Shown: piece after piece, positions 8,301 through 12,092 of the stretch
How positions within the stretch are numbered: position 1 is the first letter of the stretch
Layout: the number at the start of each line of letters is the position of its first letter
From: JABDDM01 sp038240295
GTDB taxonomy: Bacteria; Bacteroidota; Ignavibacteria; Palsa-1295
Direction: 5' to 3'
Length of the DNA stretch: 12,092 bases
NCBI GenBank assembly: GCA_038240295.1
Contig: JBBSDW010000101.1
Location: 1 to 12,092 of the forward strand
The notes under the pieces: model-generated
What the model was told of the DNA's origin: nothing
The model's database searches: none
The model's input: only the letters and a program-made list of their open reading frames with translations
Program-made: the position numbers and the translations under genes

Positions 8301-11300
8301 TTTAACACCACTGCAAGCAGCAACCTTTATGATGCTGTTGGCACCGGCAACACATGGAATATCACCAAGACCGGTGTGATCACTTCGACAAGCGTAACGA
8401 GCGGACCTGGTTCGTTCACCACGCTCACGTCAAGTGGCGCTTCGACGATCGGTACCGGCGCAGGCCTTACCAACTCGTTCGGTTCTGGCGGCACAGCAAC
8501 GAACACCTTCGGTGCAAACGCAACCTCGAACGCGATCGGCGTAGGCGCAACGACCAACAACATTGGTAGCGCAGCCTCGACGAACACGATCACCGGTATG
8601 CAGAACACCGTCATCGGTGCAACGAACGTAAACACCACTGCTGGTCAGGGTGCTACTTCGATCGGTAACGCGAGCAATACGCTGACGGAGAACGGCTCGA
8701 CAACAACGACCAACGCGGCCACAAGCAACACGCAGACCGCTGGTACGTCGAATGCCTTCACTGCTGGTACGACCAACACGCTGACGGCTGGCACAACAAA
8801 TAACCTCGTTGGCGGCACGGGAAATAACGTCACGGCAACGACCGGTAACAACACGATCGCTTCCACTGCTGGTGCGAACACCTTGAATGCTGGCACTCAG
8901 AATAACTTGACGGGCGCTACGGGCAATTCGATGACAGCCACAACAGGTAACAATGCGATCGGTGCCACTGCAGGTACCAACGCGTTGACCGCTGGCACGT
9001 CGAACACCTTGTCTGCTCCGAACAATAGCGTTAGCGCTACTGCTGGAAGCAACACTGTCACAGCGACTGCTCAGAACAACATCACGGGCGGCACGGGCAA
9101 CTCGCTCACGGCAACCACAGGTAACAATGCGATCGGCGCAACAGCTGGCTCGAACAACCTGACAGCAGGTACTTCGAACACAGCAAATGCACCGAGCAAC
9201 ACAGTTACTGCAACGGGAGCTGGCGGTAACACGATCAACGCAACCACAGCTGCGAACACGATCACAGGCCAGACACGCAACACGATCACAGCAACCACAG
9301 GCAACAACGCGATGGCAGCTACGGCTGGCTCGAACGTGTTGACGGCAGGTACGGCGAACACGGCAACTGCTCCGACCAACACGATCACTGCTACAGGCGG
9401 TGCGAATACGCTCAATGCGTCGACCCAGAACAACCTCACGGGCGGCACTGGCAACTCGATGACGGCAACCACGGGTAACAATACGTTGACTGCCGCAGCC
9501 GGCACGAACGCGTTGAGTGCTCAGTCGAACACGGTCACTGCTACTGGCGCTGCTGGTAACACGATCAGTGCGACGACCGGCGCTAACTCGATCACTGGTC
9601 AGACAGGTAACACCATCACTGCAACAACCGGCAATAATGCCATCGCTGCAACTGCTGGTGCTAACACGATCACTGCCGGCACGTCGAACACCCTCACCGC
9701 GACCACGTTCAACACCCTCACCGGTGCTTCGAACAACATGATCGCGACGGGTACGAACACCATCACTGGTGCTTCGAACATCATCAATGGACCTACACAG
9801 GTTAATGGCACGCTCTCTTCGACCGGTAATTCAACGATCGGCACGAATGCGAACACGACCAACTCCTTCGGCTCAGGTGGTGGTACAACGACAAATACGT
9901 TCGGTAATGGTGCAACTTCAAACCAGTTCGGTAACTCGACCACGGGTGCTGCTGGTAATCAGTTCGGTAACGGCGGCTCGACGAACAATGCGTTCGGCGG
10001 CAATACGACCGGCACGAATACCTTCGGAAGCTTGACCGGCACGAACAACTACATTGGCGTTTCGAACTTCCAGGGTGCGACACACTTCGGTGCTAACCTC
10101 GTCGATGGTTCGAACTTCGTCATCACCGGCTCATCGATCGACAACACGACGGTTGGTGCGACGACAGCAAGCACGGGTCGTTTCACGACACTTACTTCGC
10201 TCAGCACTACGAACCTCGGTACAACGGCAGGCACGGCGGTTAACGTCGGCATTGCTGGCGGCAACGATCTTACAACGATCAACGGCCGCTCAGTACTCGA
10301 TGGAACGGCTGCTGCTGGCTCGAATGTGCTCACGGTTAATAACATCCCGGCTGGTCAGTATGGCATTAAGGTAAATGCTACACCTACGGCTGCTGGCGGT
10401 ATTAAGGTAACAGGCGCAGGCGCTGGTACTGGTGTGAACATCGATCCGTTCGCAACCGGTATTCAGGATGATGCTACTACCCTCGGTATGGCCATCACCA
10501 CTGCTCCGACCTCTATCAATGCAACTGGTACGATCAACTCGTCGGGTACGACGGGCGTTGGCTCGCAGTTCACGGGAACTTCTGGCGCCGCAACGGGCAT
10601 CCTTGGAGTTACGAACACTGGCGCTGGTGTAGCGTTGGCAGTAACGGCTCCTGGACCTGGCAATGCGTTGTCTGTGAATGGCTCTTCGAGCTTCACGGGC
10701 CCAGTGACGGTTAATTCGATCACCGGTGCGACCGCAAACTTCACTACCTATCAGGGTGGTACTGCGGTTATCACTGGATTGGTTAACGCTGGTAGCTTCC
10801 AGAATACTGCTGGTTCGTTCCTCGTCAACGGTGCAGGCGATATCACAGGTCGTGATCTCACTGTATTCCCGACGGGTGCGATCACTGGCATCACGATCAA
10901 CGGTGGTGCTCCTGGCACTGGCAAGGACATCCAGGGTAGCAACAACTCGTGGAGCGTAAGCAACACTGGTAATGCTATCTTCGCAAGCTTCGTAGCGCCG
11001 ATCGGTACTTTCACGACCGTCAACACGACGAACCTGAATGGTAACCCGAACGGCATGCCGATCAACGTTGGTGACAACCTGTCGATGACGACGCATAACA
11101 TCACCACAACGACCGGCTCTTACACGTCAACCAGTGGTGCGATCACCACAGGTGGTACGATCACGGGCGGTGCGTTCGTTGGCGGTACAGGTTCGTTCAC
11201 GACGCTTTCGACCTCTGGTCTTGCGACGTTGAATTCGCTCACGACCAATAACGCTACGATCACTGGTGGTGCGATCTCTAATACGCCAGTCTCTGGCAGC

Positions 11301-12071
11301 ACGGGTTCGTTCACGACGCTTACATCAAGCGGTGCTTCGACAATTGGTACGGCTGCAAACCTGACCAATAGCTTCGGTAACGGCGGAGCTGTCACAACTA
11401 ACAATATTGGTAATAATGCCATCGCTGGTATTACGACCAACAATATTGGTGTGGCAACTGCGCCTGGGTCAACGATCAATAACATTGGTGGTGGCTCGGG
11501 TGCTCAGACCAACAACATCGGTGGCTTGACGAACTTCCTGGGTAACGTTAACTATAATGGTAACACCATTTCTGGTACTGGTAATATCACGACAAGTGGT
11601 CAGATCCAGGGTGGTACATTCCGCAATACGGGTAACACGTTCTTCACCACCAACACTGGTGATTTGACGGCCAATAACATCGTTGCCACGAGCGGCACGA
11701 TTACAAGTGGCACGGCAGGTCCAGGTGGAATTAATGGCGTGATACAATTCAGGAACGCAACGAACGCTGCCTTCGGAGTTATCTCGACATCTAACAACGT
11801 GGGTACACAAACCGGAACGGTGACGCTTCCAAGCCATCCGCAGGGAACGATGGGCGTCTACTTGACGGCTACGCAGGTTCTTGCTGGAGCGACAACCAAC
11901 GCCGCTGTAGCTGGTGCTGAGACGGGTGATATCGTGCTTCTTACGAACACGAGCTCGACGAACGCCGGATTCCTTAGCGGGACAGTCACCGCTGCGAACA
12001 CGGTGACAATCAACTCGACGAGCGCAAGCGACGCGAGCACAGTTCGCGTAGTTGTTCTCAAGCAGCCATAA
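5346..12071 (+). CDS. Giant secreted tail-fibre-like beta-strand repeat protein (2241 aa)
   Basis: The start is fixed by AAGGAG and by a signal peptide: MTSRRS, a hydrophobic core, then AQA with likely cleavage after A27. Residues 28-126 form the 'FISYQGEL...TYSNIPVTNGIFNLTLGG...MVSAPYALN' domain found at the N-terminus of many secreted fibre-like proteins. Residues 134-160 have 'NKLVPLDSTGHFPVSVLP', and 290-320 'GTSQLADGSVTTPKIANGAV', as in tail fibres. Then come seven G-x-F-[TS]-T-[LV] motifs (F633, F799, F1024, F1613, F1889, F1951, F1989), four TN-x-FG-x-G blocks, a duplicated module, and an octad array at 1126-1476. Residues about 2127-2241 form a fibre-like C-terminal domain ending VRVVVLKQP. 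There is no cysteine, only four Trp (7, 378, 1004, 1869), and no sorting domain that I recognise. A long trimeric or beta-helical surface fibre or adhesin is my inference; the exact function is unknown. It appears complete. Confidence 0.9.
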   Translation: MTSRRSWLLGLALGAFISVQGVHTAQAQVPRFISYQGELMDGNKPATGFHTFTVNYYVASGGPAVLTETYSNIPVTNGIFNLTLGGAGGFGSNIDFNQQYFVGISIDGGAEMPKTAMVSAPYALNSGTVNGIEASRIPVANKLVPLDSTGHFPVSVLPAATGTTVQTINSITPGTGGDIKVVGTSPITVVNNQASNTITIGYSGSAAGLSAIQAGNGILVSNGSGPTATIAIAPNSINSTMISDGSIGGRKIDPFLAGLGLYQDALGNLNVGVDNVTIDINNKVLEIKNGGVGTSQLADGSVTTPKIANGAVTAAKVDPTQIQLRVNGVAPPGSFVQSVNQDGTVNSGTVFVDPTLVRTVTPGTNLTLGLNLANANTWTGLQNFNGGETTTSLVVNGPTTHNGNVTQTSGTTTLLNTTVNGTLGVSGLSTFNGTVNNGNSLINGNLTVTGTSDLRGNITNTTGPLNFGPANANFQGFITAPAGGHTFGTLGTDQRVVTINGVAGTGATELQVNGDANITGNVTLGGTTTTGVINATTVNASQAVNTPNIGGVGGTGLMNFTSDVNFGTTPAPVRNITGGAFSGYTLNNGQIGTGQTLTNNGIINGGSITNAAITGGSINNTVIGAVTPNTGAFTTLSSTGNSTIGTGAGLTNTFGNGANANNQFGNGSNSVNSYGTGPGSTNSFGNLTGTNSVLGLTNVGSAAANGNKLIVNGVVSPTPITMASDYEFIVNGDAEITGTLAILGAFSATTFFATNVYTTNLGGNPPGTPINLLSDINGGGHNINNININAVGAPGTGAFSTLSSTSTTTLATGSGAATTIGTPLGTTTINGQTIHNGAGIPAGTNVITVNNVPTGQYGLAVNSPNNANGIKLTNTTGTGTGINVDPYATGIAIANGTMGMQVTGGTNGIALTGGTGTGVNITGYPASVAATGTIITTGQASALGSMTNPGTGLTVSSNGTTTPTLVVNGGIAEAAVAGGNQAGITFNTTASSNLYDAVGTGNTWNITKTGVITSTSVTSGPGSFTTLTSSGASTIGTGAGLTNSFGSGGTATNTFGANATSNAIGVGATTNNIGSAASTNTITGMQNTVIGATNVNTTAGQGATSIGNASNTLTENGSTTTTNAATSNTQTAGTSNAFTAGTTNTLTAGTTNNLVGGTGNNVTATTGNNTIASTAGANTLNAGTQNNLTGATGNSMTATTGNNAIGATAGTNALTAGTSNTLSAPNNSVSATAGSNTVTATAQNNITGGTGNSLTATTGNNAIGATAGSNNLTAGTSNTANAPSNTVTATGAGGNTINATTAANTITGQTRNTITATTGNNAMAATAGSNVLTAGTANTATAPTNTITATGGANTLNASTQNNLTGGTGNSMTATTGNNTLTAAAGTNALSAQSNTVTATGAAGNTISATTGANSITGQTGNTITATTGNNAIAATAGANTITAGTSNTLTATTFNTLTGASNNMIATGTNTITGASNIINGPTQVNGTLSSTGNSTIGTNANTTNSFGSGGGTTTNTFGNGATSNQFGNSTTGAAGNQFGNGGSTNNAFGGNTTGTNTFGSLTGTNNYIGVSNFQGATHFGANLVDGSNFVITGSSIDNTTVGATTASTGRFTTLTSLSTTNLGTTAGTAVNVGIAGGNDLTTINGRSVLDGTAAAGSNVLTVNNIPAGQYGIKVNATPTAAGGIKVTGAGAGTGVNIDPFATGIQDDATTLGMAITTAPTSINATGTINSSGTTGVGSQFTGTSGAATGILGVTNTGAGVALAVTAPGPGNALSVNGSSSFTGPVTVNSITGATANFTTYQGGTAVITGLVNAGSFQNTAGSFLVNGAGDITGRDLTVFPTGAITGITINGGAPGTGKDIQGSNNSWSVSNTGNAIFASFVAPIGTFTTVNTTNLNGNPNGMPINVGDNLSMTTHNITTTTGSYTSTSGAITTGGTITGGAFVGGTGSFTTLSTSGLATLNSLTTNNATITGGAISNTPVSGSTGSFTTLTSSGASTIGTAANLTNSFGNGGAVTTNNIGNNAIAGITTNNIGVATAPGSTINNIGGGSGAQTNNIGGLTNFLGNVNYNGNTISGTGNITTSGQIQGGTFRNTGNTFFTTNTGDLTANNIVATSGTITSGTAGPGGINGVIQFRNATNAAFGVISTSNNVGTQTGTVTLPSHPQGTMGVYLTATQVLAGATTNAAVAGAETGDIVLLTNTSSTNAGFLSGTVTAANTVTINSTSASDASTVRVVVLKQP
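7293..7445 (+). repeat. FG-repeat block 1 within the giant CDS
   Basis: Residues 650-700 repeat the pattern [TS]-N-x-[FY]-G-x-G with a period of about 8-10: TNTFGNG, NNQFGNG, VNSYGTG, TNSFGN, ending in TGTNSVLGLTNVG. It directly follows the text STIGTGAGL. Equivalent blocks lie at 8466-8618, 9846-10058 and 11361-11543. Confidence 0.8.
7695..8177 (+). repeat. Large internal module, copy A
   Basis: Residues 784-944 contain, in order, AVGAPGTGAFSTL, TTINGQTIHNGAGIPAGTNV, TVNNVPTGQYGLAVN, TGTGINVDPYATGI, LGSM-type ends and ATGTIITTGQ. The same order recurs at 10122-10568. The copies have diverged by substitutions and small indels, so the duplication is old. Confidence 0.8.
8466..8618 (+). repeat. 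FG-repeat block 2 within the giant CDS
   Basis: Residues 1041-1091 begin TNSFGSG, TNTFGAN, SNAIGVG, TNNIGSA and end in TNTITGMQNTVIG. It again follows STIGTGAGL, as block 1 does, but Ile replaces Phe in the later repeats. Confidence 0.8.
8721..9773 (+). repeat. Octad array T-x-N-x-(hydrophobic)-T-A-x within the giant CDS
   Basis: Residues 1126-1476 consist almost entirely of repeats of 7-11, mostly 8, residues such as TSNTQTAG, TTNTLTAG, TGNNVTAT and TGNSMTAT. The landmark GNN-x-x-x-x-x-AG recurs at 1167, 1201, 1259, 1319, 1377 and 1429, giving a higher-order unit of about 58 residues (about 175 bp). Threonine makes up about 29 percent and asparagine about 17 percent of residues 1111-1470 by my count. 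Copies are conserved in protein but not in DNA. The regular spacing suggests one beta-strand turn per octad. Confidence 0.85.
9846..10058 (+). repeat. FG-repeat block 3 within the giant CDS
   Basis: Residues 1501-1571 are the longest of the four blocks: TNSFGSG, TNTFGNG, SNQFGNS, GNQFGNG, TNNAFGG, TNTFGSL, then TGTNNYIGVSNFQG. The ending matches that of block 1 (TGTNSVLGLTNVG). The block comes straight after the octad array. Confidence 0.8.
10122..10568 (+). repeat. Large internal module, copy B
   Basis: Residues 1593-1741 parallel copy A: TVGATTASTGRFTTL, TTINGRSVLDGTAAAGSNV, TVNNIPAGQYGIKVN, AGTGVNIDPFATGI, ATGTINSSG. The two copies lie either side of the octad array and FG blocks 2 and 3. 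Confidence 0.8.
11361..11543 (+). repeat. FG-repeat block 4 within the giant CDS
   Basis: Residues 2006-2066 begin LTNSFGNGG and then switch to the Ile form: TNNIGNN, TNNIGVA, INNIGGG, TNNIGG, followed by LTNFLGNV. It follows GASTIGTAAN, a variant of the STIGTGAG lead-in of blocks 1 and 2. Confidence 0.75.
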
Positions 12072-12092
12072 GCCAACCTAACTATTGTGAAA

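Noticed and set aside
9071..9505. Long minus-strand open frames opposite the giant CDS, for example this one and 5853-6548
   Set aside because: They arise from the biased codons (AAC, ACG, GGC) of the repeat protein; their hydrophobic, low-complexity translations have no recognisable domain or start signal.
8721..9773. CRISPR array
   Set aside because: The periodicity lies inside one intact reading frame, the copies vary at every third base, and there are no constant repeats with unique spacers.
9846..10058. Similarity to eukaryotic FG nucleoporins
   Set aside because: The resemblance is only the FG dipeptide spacing; the regular beta-compatible pattern and the signal peptide fit a bacterial surface fibre far better.

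Overview
The window looks like a chromosomal segment of a Gram-negative, free-living bacterium. I lean towards the Bacteroidota/Chlorobiota (FCB) side, possibly a Kapabacteria- or Ignavibacteria-like lineage. This rests only on the style of the giant secreted protein, whose 'ISYQGEL...' N-terminal domain is common there, and on moderate GC content. It is a weak taxonomic call; no rRNA or marker gene is present.

Layout. Positions 1-358 hold no gene but carry a cluster of REP-like GC-rich hairpin repeats. Positions 359-3711 on the minus strand hold a three-gene set read from right to left: a GT-C/GT39-like membrane glycosyltransferase, a DPM1/GtrB-like polyisoprenyl-phosphate glycosyltransferase, and a class I SAM methyltransferase. 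The last two overlap by ATGA. Positions 3768-4691 (minus) encode an Alx-like TerC-family membrane protein that lacks the usual first membrane helix; two abutting hairpins lie in its leader. Positions 4692-5345 are a 654-bp AT-richer divergent intergenic region. Positions 5346-12071 (plus) are one uninterrupted 2241-residue CDS for a secreted, cysteine-free, Thr/Asn/Gly-rich protein. The last 21 bases are non-coding and cut off.

The giant protein is the main item. It has a signal peptide, a 'SYQGEL...APYALN' N-terminal domain, a stretch of tail-fibre-like 'LADGSVTTPKIANGAVT' repeats, and seven copies of a tail-fibre-like G-x-F-[TS]-T-[LV] motif. It also has four blocks of 'TN-x-F-G-x-G' repeats, a large duplicated module, and a central 350-residue array of about eight-residue T-x-N-x-(hydrophobic)-T-A-x repeats organised into units of about 58 residues. 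Residues 1009-1586 contain only two charged side chains. The C-terminal domain resembles phage tail-fibre ends, and I see no type IX sorting domain.

Working together. GT2 plus GT39-like enzymes form a classic lipid-linked sugar donor/acceptor pair on the membrane. A Thr-rich exported fibre sits about 1.6 kb away on the other strand, and it is tempting but unproven to see it as a glycosylation substrate. The TerC-like protein is probably an independent metal-ion (Mn) homeostasis gene.
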